Below are positions 34,908 to 43,969 of a stretch of 64,000 nt of DNA, in pieces. The stretch lies in NCBI RefSeq assembly GCF_042677205.1, contig NZ_JBHTIU010000010.1, positions 68,780-132,779 on the forward strand. Reading direction: 5' to 3'. A program made the translations under genes and the position numbers. How positions within the stretch are numbered: the first letter of the stretch is position 1; each line of letters opens with the position of its first letter. The notes under the pieces were generated by a model that did no database searches, was not told the DNA's origin, and worked only from the letters and a program-made list of their open reading frames with translations. The DNA comes from Paenibacillus_L residui (GTDB lineage Bacteria > Bacillota > Bacilli > Paenibacillales > NBRC-103111).

Positions 34908-35477
34908 TTGAAGAAACTGTTTGCCGGTATTGTCATAGGCTGTTCCCTGACGTTGTCGACGACTGTTTTTGCCCAGATGGTTAAAGAGTACAAACTGGTT
35001 GAATCCACTTATCCCGTCCTTATGAACGGAGCCAATTACAGCAATGAGGAATGGCCGATTCTGAATTACAATGGGACGACTTACATTCCTTTGAAGGAGT
35101 TGGCGGAAGGCCTTCAAGCAAAGGTTCGTTGGAATGAAGAGCTGAAGCGGGTCGAAGTTCGGGGAGAGCAATCGAATCAAGCGTTTGTTATTCATGAAAT
35201 AGATGGCGATAACGGCAGCTATACCATTACAGGAGAAGCCAGGGTGTTTGAAGGAGTTTTCCAGTATGCCATCAGTGACGGTCATGATTACCTGTTGACG
35301 GATCACCTTCAACTCGAGGCCGGAGCCCCCGAGTGGGCCCCATTTACGATAAAGGTTTCGCTGCCCCAGAGCAAGCTTCCAGGGAATGGCACCCTGATGC
35401 TGGAAATCTACGAAGAGAGCGCCAAGGACGACTCCCGGATGAACGAACTGTTCGTTCCGCTGCAGAGCTTCCGGTGA
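34908..35477 (+). CDS. Secreted stalk-domain protein (copper amine oxidase N-terminal-like)
   Basis: A 189-aa exported protein. TTG at 34908 follows AAAGGTGGG and starts a signal peptide (MKKLFAGIVIGCSLTLSTTVFA). Residues about 30-85 form a stalk domain (PVLMNGANYSNEEWPILNYNGTTYIPLKELAEGLQAKVRWN), the beta-rich module frequent in Paenibacillus surface proteins. The rest is a second beta domain of unknown type (GDNGSYTITGEARVFEGVF). No catalytic motif is seen. A bidirectional terminator follows. Confidence 0.82.
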   Translation: MKKLFAGIVIGCSLTLSTTVFAQMVKEYKLVESTYPVLMNGANYSNEEWPILNYNGTTYIPLKELAEGLQAKVRWNEELKRVEVRGEQSNQAFVIHEIDGDNGSYTITGEARVFEGVFQYAISDGHDYLLTDHLQLEAGAPEWAPFTIKVSLPQSKLPGNGTLMLEIYEESAKDDSRMNELFVPLQSFR

Positions 35478-35546
35478 TCGAGTCAACTTTCGCAAGGAAC
35501 GCTACGAACTACTAACGTGCTTTTTTAAGAATAGAAATAACCTATT

Positions 35547-35590
35547 AAAAAATGGTTCCGACCATCATACGGATGATCGGAACCATTTTG
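35547..35590. terminator. Bidirectional-type hairpin after the stalk-domain gene
   Basis: Stem AAAATGGTTCCGA / TCGGAACCATTTT with an inner CATC/GATG pairing. A- and T-rich flanks suit termination in either direction. Confidence 0.8.
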
Positions 35591-35699
35591 GCCACCGGAT
35601 TCCGGTTACTTTCTATAACGAATCGTGATCCATTAGCTGCGAACCGATTTTAATGCGGCAGACCAGCTAATCACCTGATTCAGCATTTCGTTCACATGT

Positions 35700-35835
35700 G
35701 GAATGTGTAATTCTGCAGGCTTAAAAATCGTATATTGCTCGAAATCGGTAAATAAATTTAACGCGGGGTGTGTGCGAACATCTGCCACTTGTAATTCTGC
35801 CAGAATTCCGCGCCCTCTTTCTTATCTTTTTCCCC
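35700..35835. other. Intergenic stretch with a duplicated TGTAATTCTGC word
   Basis: TGTAATTCTGC occurs at 35706 and 35790, 84 bases apart, in a region without a gene. This is probably another small dispersed repeat, but only this window was available for comparison. Confidence 0.35.
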
Positions 35836-35872
35836 CAAAAAAACTGCCGACAAAAGTCATTTCGTCGGCAGT
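35836..35872 (-). terminator. Intrinsic terminator downstream of the 100-aa membrane protein
   Basis: Minus-strand perfect 9-bp stem ACTGCCGAC / GTCGGCAGT followed by seven T, about 75 bases beyond the stop. Confidence 0.85.
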
Positions 35873-35947
35873 ACAAGCTGTCCTCATTATATATCCAGAT
35901 CTTGTCTCACGTTGATCGCCGGGCTGCCCATCTCGCTCATCGCTAAA

Positions 35948-36250
35948 CTACATAGCCCTTCTAATCTTGGAGATATTGTATAACGAAACTATAATCGCAA
36001 CAATACGAAACAGATAACCGACAATGGGAATAAAGCTGAGAACCGCCATCAAAATATTCAGCCCTGTCGAGAACATCGTATCGTTCTTCAGGAACAAAGA
36101 AAAGATGAAGCTGATAATGACAAGCGGAAATACCCAACCGGACGACCATAAATACAAAAACGGAATAAGGGCGAACACAAATCCGATAATGATAGCAATC
36201 TCGATTATTATTTGAATCGCACCCAGCAAACGCGCAGTATCCCGGTTCAT
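35948..36250 (-). CDS. Small integral membrane protein, 100 aa
   Basis: About three or four hydrophobic helices fill the protein (RLLGAIQIIIEIAIIIGFVF, FPLVIISFIFSLFL, ILMAVLSFIPIVGYLF, IVAIIVSLYNI), ending in a basic KIRRAM. The start at ATG 36250 has GAGGAGG about 9-10 bases upstream. It has no recognised domain; the organisation resembles small multi-helix proteins of unknown role. It is transcribed toward its own terminator. Confidence 0.65.
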   Translation of the reverse strand: MNRDTARLLGAIQIIIEIAIIIGFVFALIPFLYLWSSGWVFPLVIISFIFSLFLKNDTMFSTGLNILMAVLSFIPIVGYLFRIVAIIVSLYNISKIRRAM

Positions 36251-36329
36251 AGTTCTTTTCCTCCTCACAACTTATTCGACTATATTATATTTTACGTGAC
36301 AGCAAGCTATACGTTTCAGGCAAATCGGG

Positions 36330-37772
36330 CTACATGTTCATCGTTTTCCACTTTCCGCCCTTATACCGCCGGTAGATGAGAACAGACCGGATGATCTGAT
36401 CCGCCGCAATTCCCAGCCAAGCCCCCAGTATTCCCCATTCAAACCATAGCACGAACAGCAGGCTGAGAATGACACGGAAGCCCCATACTCCGATGAAAGT
36501 GGAATATAGAGGAAACTTCGTATCCCCGGCTCCGCGCAGCGCCCCCGCCAATATAAACTGAGTCGCTTGGGAGACCTGAACAAAACCGACCACTCTCAGG
36601 GCTATGCTCCCCTGCTTGATAATCTCCGGGTCATTCGTATACGGCATCATAATGTATGGAGCGAACAGAATAAAGACCACGCCCAGCGAAGCGGCCACGA
36701 TGACCCCCAGCTTACGGATCTCCCAGCCGAATTTATCCGCCAGCTCCGGCTTGCCTGCTCCGAGCGATTGGCCTACCATCGTAGTGGCTACGAGCGCGAA
36801 GGCCATTCCGGGCATAAACGTCAGTCCGAGAATGCTGAAAGCAATCTGATTGGCGGCAAAGGTGACCGTCCCCAATCCGGCGACGACCTTGCTGAAAATA
36901 AGCTGGCCCCCGCGCATGGCGAATTGTTCGCCGGCTGCGGGCAGCCCGATTTTTAATATTTTCCGAATCAGTCCGACATCGAAGCGGAAGATCGATTTTA
37001 ACGTCAGCCGGACGGTCGATTGACCGCTGAACAGAACATACACAACCCAGGTCATAGCGGTAAAGTTAGCTATCATTGTAGAAATCGCCGCTCCTACCAC
37101 CCCAAGCCGCGGGAAACCAAACAGTCCATAGATCAGCGGAAAGCCGATAAGGACGACCAGTGCATTGGACAAGACATTGATTTTCATAGGGGTCTTCGTA
37201 TTGCCCGAACCCCGTAATATGGCCGACAAGCTCATGGAGACCGTCGTGAATCCGATTGACAGGAAAATAATCTTGGCGTACGCCACCCCTTCCACCAGCA
37301 CTTCGGGGGAGGCACCCATTAATATGAGCATATCTTCGGCATATATATAGCTGAACAGAATGACGACTACGGCAAGGATGATGTTCAACAGGAAGGCCTG
37401 GCCTGCGGCACGATTGGCTTCTTCCACATCGCCCGAGCCGATGGAACGGGCCACAATGACCGTAGTCCCTACGTTCAAGGTCATAAATAGGGCCAACAGA
37501 AGAAAAAAGGGCTGATTCGTCAGCCCGACCGCAGCCACAGCCTCCGCTCCTACCCGCCCTACCATGATCATATTCAACATCTGCACCATATTAAGCAGCA
37601 GCATCTCTACGAGGGACGGTCCGGCTAATTGAAGAATGCGCTTTCGGACGGCTTTTCGGTCATCAATATCGACTTCGGTAAAGGAGTCCGACAACTGACC
37701 GGCATCAGGACGAGCTTTCCTCTTGCCTGGTTCCGGGTTAGGACTCGCTAGCTCTCCCTTAATTTCGTTCAC
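36330..37772 (-). CDS. MATE family efflux transporter
   Basis: A 480-aa, 12-helix cation/drug antiporter. It begins with a hydrophilic N-terminal extension of about 45 residues and then the family core (GPSLVEMLLLNMVQMLNMIMVGRVG). The second half repeats the pattern (GLPAAGEQFAMRGGQLIFSKVVAGLG; ALRGAGDTKFPLYSTFIG). The DinF/NorM-type internal two-fold repeat is clear. The start is GTG at 37772 with only a modest ribosome site, and the long extension raises the possibility of a later start. Confidence 0.9.
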   Translation of the reverse strand: MNEIKGELASPNPEPGKRKARPDAGQLSDSFTEVDIDDRKAVRKRILQLAGPSLVEMLLLNMVQMLNMIMVGRVGAEAVAAVGLTNQPFFLLLALFMTLNVGTTVIVARSIGSGDVEEANRAAGQAFLLNIILAVVVILFSYIYAEDMLILMGASPEVLVEGVAYAKIIFLSIGFTTVSMSLSAILRGSGNTKTPMKINVLSNALVVLIGFPLIYGLFGFPRLGVVGAAISTMIANFTAMTWVVYVLFSGQSTVRLTLKSIFRFDVGLIRKILKIGLPAAGEQFAMRGGQLIFSKVVAGLGTVTFAANQIAFSILGLTFMPGMAFALVATTMVGQSLGAGKPELADKFGWEIRKLGVIVAASLGVVFILFAPYIMMPYTNDPEIIKQGSIALRVVGFVQVSQATQFILAGALRGAGDTKFPLYSTFIGVWGFRVILSLLFVLWFEWGILGAWLGIAADQIIRSVLIYRRYKGGKWKTMNM

Positions 37773-38107
37773 CTTCGCTTCTGCAACTTGGCATTTTTCC
37801 TATATTATACTAGACCCCGCCTGATAACGCATTCGCAGCCAGCAGTTGCCTGAACCCCAATTCCTCCAAATGTTCCATAAATTCACTGAGTTTCAGGAAG
37901 AATCAGCCATTTTGCGGTAGGTTCGGTGCTCTGCCGTTCCCCTTCGTGCAAATGGCGAGAAAAGCCGAACCCCCAAGGCCCGGCTTTTCTTGTAAATGAA
38001 GTTGGCAGAGAGAGAGGAGATTCTCTTAATAATAATTTATGCTATTCCGTTCCGATAGCTTGGATGATAGATAGAGAGAATCCGCCCTTTTCTTAATTAT
38101 GCGGGGC
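37773..38107. other. Intergenic region with one strong hairpin
   Basis: 335 bases between the MATE gene and the DUF4129 gene. The only structured element is the hairpin at 37957-37992; no coding frame is credible. Confidence 0.5.
37957..37992. terminator. Perfect 10-bp hairpin
   Basis: AGAAAAGCCG (37958-37967) pairs with CGGCTTTTCT (37981-37990). The A/T-rich stem base suits termination in either direction. Confidence 0.6.
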
Positions 38108-39439
38108 TCACTTGATTCTAAGCCGCTGCTTGAGCCGTTCCAGATCGCCATTCGGTTCCTGCTCCCCGTATCTTGCCTGCTCATAAGCTTCTATAAGCGG
38201 CTCGATGGAATCGCCGTCGGTGATCCCCTTCCCGCTCCATTCACGCATAGCCTCCTTGGGAGTCCATGACGCGTCGAAGGGGCGCCCTTGCTCCACCTGC
38301 TTCCAGATATAATGCCGATACAGATAGCGGGCCTTATCCCGATCGCTGCGCAAGGCTTCCCACTTCGGCTCCCGGTTTCGCCATTGCTCGAACCAGGCTT
38401 GAAGACGGTCTGCGGTGCTTCTGCGCCAATGACCGAGCCCGCCCTCCAGCTTCTCCTCCTCATCGGTATACCCGCTGCTCTCGGATAAATCCAGGCCCTG
38501 CCTGTTCATTCTCGCGGCCATCCACCGGTTAAGCCAGCGGGCAGCAGCGGCCGATTTCTTGGCGAGCCAATAAAGAAGCGCCAGGGAAGCAAGCAGTATA
38601 ACGATGTAAAAGACGAACAAGGCCGCCTTCTCCAGCCAAACGAAGAATGCGGACGGCTCTCCCCTCTCGAGCCCGGGAGGCGCGGACAGGTTTGGAGCCG
38701 AGGGAGACTCAGGCGGCGGAAGCTCGGCTTCTTCGGAGGAGAACAACGTGCTAAGCCAGCCGATCAGCCGTGCATACAGCCAGGCAATGCCGTCCTTCAT
38801 CTGCTTCCAGAGACTGACAAGCATGATCAGAACCAACAGGAAGAGAAGAAGGAAGCGATTCTGCCACAGAAGGCCCGCCCCCAGCTTCTGCTCTTCTTCC
38901 GCCTTCTGATTCTTGTTGCGGGACAGTGCCGCCCATTGCAGATGAACGTGGTTGGACATGAGCATGCTGACGACCAGGGAGGCCAGTCCTAGCCAGAACA
39001 TCAAAGGAATATAAGGGGTCAGCCTCTCCAGCTTGAAGTAAAAGATGGAGGTGACGAAATAAATAATCGGCCCGAGCCAGTAGAACATCTCCGGGTAAAC
39101 ATCGACCGCATTCCGGAAGGCCATATACGCCCCCCTATAGAAGGCGAGCAAGCCGATGGCCCAGGTTACCCAGCCGGCCAATTCGTTGCCATAGACGGCT
39201 ATGGAAATCAGCCCGGTAACAGCCAGAGCATACAGCAGCAGCCAAAACCTCCTCGTTATCCGGAGAAGGACAATCGAGGTAGTACCCGCCAGATAGAATA
39301 CCGCCAGCAGAACAAGCCATAGCGGAAGCTTGCCTTCTAGGGAGAGGAAAATGCCGGGCAGAATGGCTAACGGCATAAACAACAGCATCTCGATGCAGCC
39401 ATGCATCCATCCCTTTAACGATAGGATCATTCTACGCAC
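38108..39439 (-). CDS. DUF4129-domain membrane protein of the MoxR/DUF58 operon
   Basis: About 443 aa. Six helices lie in the first 180 residues, another helix follows after an acidic Pro-rich extracytoplasmic linker (PPPESPSAPNLSAPPG), and one more near residue 270. The C-terminal cytosolic DUF4129 domain contains DKARYLYRHYIWKQVEQG and FDASWTPKEAMREW. In many bacteria this domain is fused to a transglutaminase core; here no Cys-His-Asp core is visible, so only the membrane/DUF4129 parts remain. GTG at 39439 is the best start (GGGGGG 9 bases upstream); ATG 39430 is an alternative. It overlaps the DUF58 gene. Confidence 0.78.
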   Translation of the reverse strand: MRRMILSLKGWMHGCIEMLLFMPLAILPGIFLSLEGKLPLWLVLLAVFYLAGTTSIVLLRITRRFWLLLYALAVTGLISIAVYGNELAGWVTWAIGLLAFYRGAYMAFRNAVDVYPEMFYWLGPIIYFVTSIFYFKLERLTPYIPLMFWLGLASLVVSMLMSNHVHLQWAALSRNKNQKAEEEQKLGAGLLWQNRFLLLFLLVLIMLVSLWKQMKDGIAWLYARLIGWLSTLFSSEEAELPPPESPSAPNLSAPPGLERGEPSAFFVWLEKAALFVFYIVILLASLALLYWLAKKSAAAARWLNRWMAARMNRQGLDLSESSGYTDEEEKLEGGLGHWRRSTADRLQAWFEQWRNREPKWEALRSDRDKARYLYRHYIWKQVEQGRPFDASWTPKEAMREWSGKGITDGDSIEPLIEAYEQARYGEQEPNGDLERLKQRLRIK

Positions 39440-40535
39440 TGGCCTGTTCCCCCCCTTCACTGCGGTTCAGCGGGATGATTTCCACCCTGTTTCCGTTTGA
39501 TTCCAACCGATGGATTTTATCCTGCATTTTAGCGCTTACATAAGGTGTGATTAACAGATAGACTGTGTTCTGGTTTCCGTTCCAGGCTTCCGCCTCGAGG
39601 AACGCCGACATCTCGCAGCTGCACTCTATAACCAGCTTGGCCATGGTCTCATAGAGCAGCGTCAGATGCTCTTGTCCGCTGACCGGCTCGATGCGCACGG
39701 CCTCATTCGGCTGATCGACGGTATAACCGTTGCATCCGAACCCGACCTCCATCCCTTGCCGGATACCGTCCTCCGCCAAGGTCGCCGCATAGGAGATTCC
39801 CCGTTCGATCAATTCGGGGTCGGTGACTGCGTTCCACATTTCCTCAGACACTTCGAAATTAACGCAGATCATCAACCGGTGATCGGCCGTAAACCCCCGG
39901 TTATGAACCTGGAGCGTGCCGACCCGGGCCGTTGCCTTCCAGTTCACATCCTTCATGGAATCCCCATAGCGGTATTCCCGGACGCCATTGATCATGAACG
40001 GGTCCTCCATGATCCAGCGGCGTACGAGCAAGTCTCCCTGCCAGCTGCGGTAAGGAAGGGGAATCTCTTCCATAGGGACGGTCTTCGGGTAGACCAGCAG
40101 CTGGGCCGAAACGGGGACGGTCTTGAAGACCGACTGCATTCCGAGCAGATCTCCGCAAGTGAGGGTGGCGGTATCCAGCGAATAGGCCCCTCTCTTCATG
40201 CAGCGGATATAATGCCGGCGGGTGATCTGGGTGTAGGGCATCAAGCTGAACAGACTGGAGTGATTCTGGAACATCTGGCCCCCGCTGATATTCAGATTAT
40301 ACTGCTTCTGAAACTGCAGATTGGCATGGATCAGCGACTCCAGCTTCAACCAGGGAACAGGCAGCCACTTGCGGTTGGCGATCCTCTCCACCAGCTGGAC
40401 CTCCTCCCCTTCGAAGACGGCAGCCTTGTTGAAGCTTCGCCCGACGGACAGATGCTTGAGAGCTTTTCTTTTATATAGAAAGCTCTGGGCAAGTACGACA
40501 ATAAAACTGACAAATAAAATCCAGTGTATGCCCAT
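39432..40535 (-). CDS. DUF58-domain protein
   Basis: A 367-aa protein with one N-terminal membrane helix (residues about 5-20). The DUF58 signature is at about 203-215 (GDSMKDVNWKATARVG), followed by a VWA-like domain (LMICVNFEVSE). DUF58 proteins occur with MoxR ATPases and are thought to assist assembly or maturation of envelope or enzyme complexes. Start ATG 40535 after AAGAGGTAAG. Only 3 bases separate it from the MoxR stop, so the pair is one operon. Confidence 0.9.
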   Translation of the reverse strand: MGIHWILFVSFIVVLAQSFLYKRKALKHLSVGRSFNKAAVFEGEEVQLVERIANRKWLPVPWLKLESLIHANLQFQKQYNLNISGGQMFQNHSSLFSLMPYTQITRRHYIRCMKRGAYSLDTATLTCGDLLGMQSVFKTVPVSAQLLVYPKTVPMEEIPLPYRSWQGDLLVRRWIMEDPFMINGVREYRYGDSMKDVNWKATARVGTLQVHNRGFTADHRLMICVNFEVSEEMWNAVTDPELIERGISYAATLAEDGIRQGMEVGFGCNGYTVDQPNEAVRIEPVSGQEHLTLLYETMAKLVIECSCEMSAFLEAEAWNGNQNTVYLLITPYVSAKMQDKIHRLESNGNRVEIIPLNRSEGGEQASA

Positions 40536-40538
40536 TTC

Positions 40539-41501
40539 TTACCTCTTAAGCAATGACTCTTCGGAGGGAGTCTCGGTCTCTCCCAATATTTTATCGATCA
40601 CCTGCTCGTCCATCCGATCCTTGTATCGCATGGCGTTCCTCAACAGGATTCGATGAGCCAGCACCGGCTTGGCCATCGCCTTCACATCATCGGGAGTGAC
40701 ATAGTCTCTTCCTTGCAGGATTGCGTAAACTTGAACCGCTTTCAATAAAGCTTGGCTTCCCCGCGGACTGACGCCCATGGCCACCTCGCTATGCGCTCTC
40801 GTTTTCTCAACGATGGCAATCATATATCGCAATATATCTTCGCTTACCTTGATCTGCGAATACCGGTCCTGCGCCGCTACGATATCCCGGGCAGATGCGA
40901 CGGCTTCGATCCGGTCGAGCGGATTTTCTTCCTTAAACCGTTTGAGAATATCGACCGCTTCCTCCGATGTCGGATATCCCATCTTAACTTTGATCAGGAA
41001 ACGGTCCAACTGGGCCTCCGGCAATGGAAAAGTCCCCTGATTCTCGACCGGATTCTGCGTAGCGATAACCAGGAACGGCCGGTCCAGGCGGCGTGTCTCG
41101 CCATCCACCGTAATCTGCCGTTCCTCCATACATTCCAGCAAGCTGGATTGGGTTCGCGGAGTAGCGCGGTTAATCTCGTCGGCCAGGACAATTTGCGAGA
41201 AAATGGGACCCTCTCTAAACTCGAAGTCGCCCGTTTTCTGATTGTAATAATTAATTCCGCTCAAATCGGAAGGCAGAAGATCAGGGGTAAACTGAATTCT
41301 TCTGAAGGTGCATCCCAATGATTTGGCCATCGCCTTGGCCAGCAGTGTCTTCCCGGTTCCCGGAACGTCCTCCAGCAGGACATGGCCGGAAGAGACAAGC
41401 GCAACCAGCAGCAAATCCACAACTTCATCCTTACCGACAATCACCTGGTGAACGTTATGCCTGATTCTGTCCGCCAACGTTCTGATCTGTTCAAAATCCA
41501 T
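40539..41501 (-). CDS. MoxR-family AAA+ ATPase
   Basis: A 320-aa AAA+ chaperone-type ATPase. Walker A is GTGKTLLA in LEDVPGTGKTLLAKAMAKS, Walker B VLADEINRATPRTQSSLLE, sensor 1 VIATQNPVENQGTFPLPEAQLDRFL, and the lid domain lies in the last 100 residues. MoxR ATPases work with the adjacent DUF58/VWA proteins. ATG 41501 is chosen (GGTGGG close by); GTG 41510 is also in frame. First gene of a three-gene operon. Confidence 0.93.
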   Translation of the reverse strand: MDFEQIRTLADRIRHNVHQVIVGKDEVVDLLLVALVSSGHVLLEDVPGTGKTLLAKAMAKSLGCTFRRIQFTPDLLPSDLSGINYYNQKTGDFEFREGPIFSQIVLADEINRATPRTQSSLLECMEERQITVDGETRRLDRPFLVIATQNPVENQGTFPLPEAQLDRFLIKVKMGYPTSEEAVDILKRFKEENPLDRIEAVASARDIVAAQDRYSQIKVSEDILRYMIAIVEKTRAHSEVAMGVSPRGSQALLKAVQVYAILQGRDYVTPDDVKAMAKPVLAHRILLRNAMRYKDRMDEQVIDKILGETETPSEESLLKR

Positions 41502-41806
41502 TGTTCCCACCGCCTATCCTGTAAATGTTTATGCTTCCATCTTATTCTACTATACCTTGGATGACGGAAGTTTCCCATCTGTTTTCAATAAAAAATGCTT
41601 TCCGATAAACTTCGCTCCGAAAATGAAACGATCCACCGGCCATCCCCGTATATGATAATCTAAATGCGGTATAAGCAGACTCCTGCTTCATCCCTGCGAC
41701 ATTCGCCCTATTTTTCAGGCAGATGGTTTTCTTTTCGCTCGGGACCGTTTATGATTTACAAGGTGTTGTGCCCTATTTCTTGAGGTAATCGGAGGTGGTT
41801 GTTCGC
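41502..41806. other. Intergenic region between divergent units
   Basis: 305 bases holding the promoters of the MoxR operon and of the gene at 41807. A TATAGT on the minus strand near 41550 is a possible -10 but lacks a good -35. Nothing else stands out. Confidence 0.4.
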
Positions 41807-42343
41807 GTGAATATTACATCGATTTTTATTACTCCCTGGGCTTCCATTGCATTAGTGCTCACTGTCGTTGCGGCAGTCTCGCTCATTCTCGGCAAATATG
41901 ACCGGAAGACCATTCTTTCGGGAACCTTGAAAGCTTTCTTGTCCTTCTATGCCATTACGGTATTTGTAAACGGTGTGATTCAATATGAGAGCTTCTCCGC
42001 AGAGCAGCATATGAATGAAATTCTGGACCGCCAATTCGAAACCATTCAACAGCAAAAGTCGAAGCTCTCCACCGCCGATCAATTGGTGATAGCCGTCAGC
42101 TCCGGGAATGATGATGGCGATTATATCAGCGAAGTTTATGTCGGTAACTATAGTCAGCAGCACTTGGCCAGCGGCAAGCTTAACCTGATGCTGTACAACA
42201 AGGACGGCAACAAGGTCATCTCGGAAACTATCGAGGTTACCGATCTGAAGCCGGGTGAACGCAGGAAGCTGAAACGCATTTATACGGATGATAAAATCGA
42301 ACAATTCCGATACCGGTGGATGACCTACAAGACAGCGAGCTAA
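41807..42343 (+). CDS. Membrane protein with extracytoplasmic beta domain, unknown function
   Basis: GTG at 41807 is placed 10 bases after GGAGGT; product 178 aa. Two membrane helices (about residues 11-29 and 42-58) are followed by a coiled stretch (EQHMNEILDRQFETIQQQKS) and a beta-rich domain with YISEVYVGNYSQQHLASGKLNLMLYNKDG and VTDLKPGERRKLKRI. That pattern is typical of Ig-like domains describing post-translational or stress modules (FxLYH-like). No family is assigned. It stands upstream of another unknown membrane protein at 42453 and may share its transcript. Confidence 0.65.
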   Translation: MNITSIFITPWASIALVLTVVAAVSLILGKYDRKTILSGTLKAFLSFYAITVFVNGVIQYESFSAEQHMNEILDRQFETIQQQKSKLSTADQLVIAVSSGNDDGDYISEVYVGNYSQQHLASGKLNLMLYNKDGNKVISETIEVTDLKPGERRKLKRIYTDDKIEQFRYRWMTYKTAS

Positions 42344-42452
42344 GCAGCAGAATCCAAACTTATATAGAAGTAAACCCCGTATACTTTCAACGAACTTAAA
42401 GATTTATGTGATATAAAAGATATTCGCAGCTTGCTAAGAGAGGGGATGACTT

Positions 42453-43799
42453 ATGGAAACATGGAATACGGATAAACCTGTGCTCTACGAACGTCAGGAA
42501 GTAAAAATGCAGCCCTTCTATTGGATTCTTACCTTCGAAGCTCTGTTCTTCCTGTTGGCGTTAGGCTTAGGCTTGGTTGCCCTGCCTTTCTATCTTGTTC
42601 AATTTAGCACAGTCTGGGCCGTCATTTGCTTTATCGCCGGACTGCCGCTCGGAGGATATCTCATCTGGGCAGCCGTGAGAGCAGGACGTCAAAGAATATG
42701 GGAAAATGACCACCTGGACCGCTATCGGTTGTTCGAGGACGGGTTCGAGTTCGAGCAATATGATAAGAAGTTGAAAAGCAAAAAGAGCGCGTTCGTTCCC
42801 TTCTCCAAGGTGGAAGAAGCCGTGGGCTCGAAATTTATTGCAAAATACCACTATGCGTATAGAAAGTCGGGCTTTTTCGAGAAACAGCCTTACGCCCATA
42901 TCTTTCCCGTCCTGTTCTTTATATATCGGGAGGCGGGCGAAAGGAAGCTGGCCCGGATCTATTTCAAAGATGATCACAGCATCAATCAATGGCTGAAGGA
43001 AACCGGCAAGAACGGTATTCCGATTCGGATCTGTATTCATCCCTTGGATATTCTTCCCGACGAACAACTGCTGGAGGTTTACGGCAAGGAAAGGGAAGAG
43101 TGGCCTCTGTCGGACTTCGGAGACGAGGATGCGGCCAATAAATCGGCAGACGGGGCCGTTGATCCATCCGGCGGCATAGGCCAACAAGGCAGCATGGTCG
43201 AAACCGATGAGGGGGCTGGCGGCAGAGGCGATGCACGGCATATGGAGGGTCCCGGCCGTTATACCGGAGCCCAAGGCACCCATCATCAAGCCAGGGGGTG
43301 GACGGGAGTCGGCAGGCCCGCGGATTTCCACCTCCGTTTTGAGCAATTGGCGACTGCGGCCTCACGCGAGCAGGCTAACCGGCAAAGGGAGGTAAAGCTG
43401 AAGGAAGCCAAAACCAAGGCCGCGATCCCGTTCTGGCTTCCTTATATTCTGCTGGCACTCGGGCTGGCTTTGCTGTATGGAGCGGCTGACCGCGGAATAA
43501 TCTCCACGGGCAACTGGTGGATCGGCTTGGCCGTATACCTTCCGGCTTATGCGGGTTCCGTCTATCTCCTGAGGAAAGCGACGATCTGGAAGGCTCTCCT
43601 GCTTATTCTGCTGTCCTTCGTCATCCTGTTCGTGACCATGATGTTCGTAACGGAGACGGGGGCTAAAGAAACCGAGGTTTTCTTCGAGAGCTTGCTGACC
43701 GCGTACTTTGTTTCGGTTCTGCTCAGCATCGTCCTATATCCTGTTCTCTTGATCTTGCGGAAGAAACGCCCTTTGAAGCATCATGACAATCCTTCCTGA
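42453..43799 (+). CDS. Multi-helix membrane protein of 448 aa, unknown function
   Basis: Two helices near residues 24-75 precede a cytosolic PH-like domain (RYRLFEDGFEFEQYDKKLKS to IYFKDDHSINQWLKETG, about 100-190). A low-complexity Gly/Asp linker follows (about 220-290, DGAVDPSGGIGQQGSMVETD). Four C-terminal helices then occupy about 325-435. The arrangement resembles YcxB/PH-domain membrane proteins, but the resemblance is weak. GAGAGGGG precedes the ATG, and a perfect terminator follows. It may be co-transcribed with the gene at 41807 (109-base gap). Confidence 0.65.
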   Translation: METWNTDKPVLYERQEVKMQPFYWILTFEALFFLLALGLGLVALPFYLVQFSTVWAVICFIAGLPLGGYLIWAAVRAGRQRIWENDHLDRYRLFEDGFEFEQYDKKLKSKKSAFVPFSKVEEAVGSKFIAKYHYAYRKSGFFEKQPYAHIFPVLFFIYREAGERKLARIYFKDDHSINQWLKETGKNGIPIRICIHPLDILPDEQLLEVYGKEREEWPLSDFGDEDAANKSADGAVDPSGGIGQQGSMVETDEGAGGRGDARHMEGPGRYTGAQGTHHQARGWTGVGRPADFHLRFEQLATAASREQANRQREVKLKEAKTKAAIPFWLPYILLALGLALLYGAADRGIISTGNWWIGLAVYLPAYAGSVYLLRKATIWKALLLILLSFVILFVTMMFVTETGAKETEVFFESLLTAYFVSVLLSIVLYPVLLILRKKRPLKHHDNPS

Positions 43800-43837
43800 T
43801 GCTGTAAGAGCTTAAAGATTCCTATGTAGTAAATAGA

Positions 43838-43868
43838 GAGGCGCATGCTCTGCATGCGCCTCGTTTTT
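43838..43868 (+). terminator. Strong intrinsic terminator
   Basis: Perfect 11-bp stem GAGGCGCATGC / GCATGCGCCTC with a 3-nt loop, followed by GTTTTTG. Confidence 0.95.
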
Positions 43869-43969
43869 GTTCAAATATAAGAAAGTATAAGTTTCGCCTT
43901 ATACTTGTTCTCATATTTCATCGGTAAACGCGCCTGTCCCAAGGACGGCGATAGCCGTTTATCCTTGTA

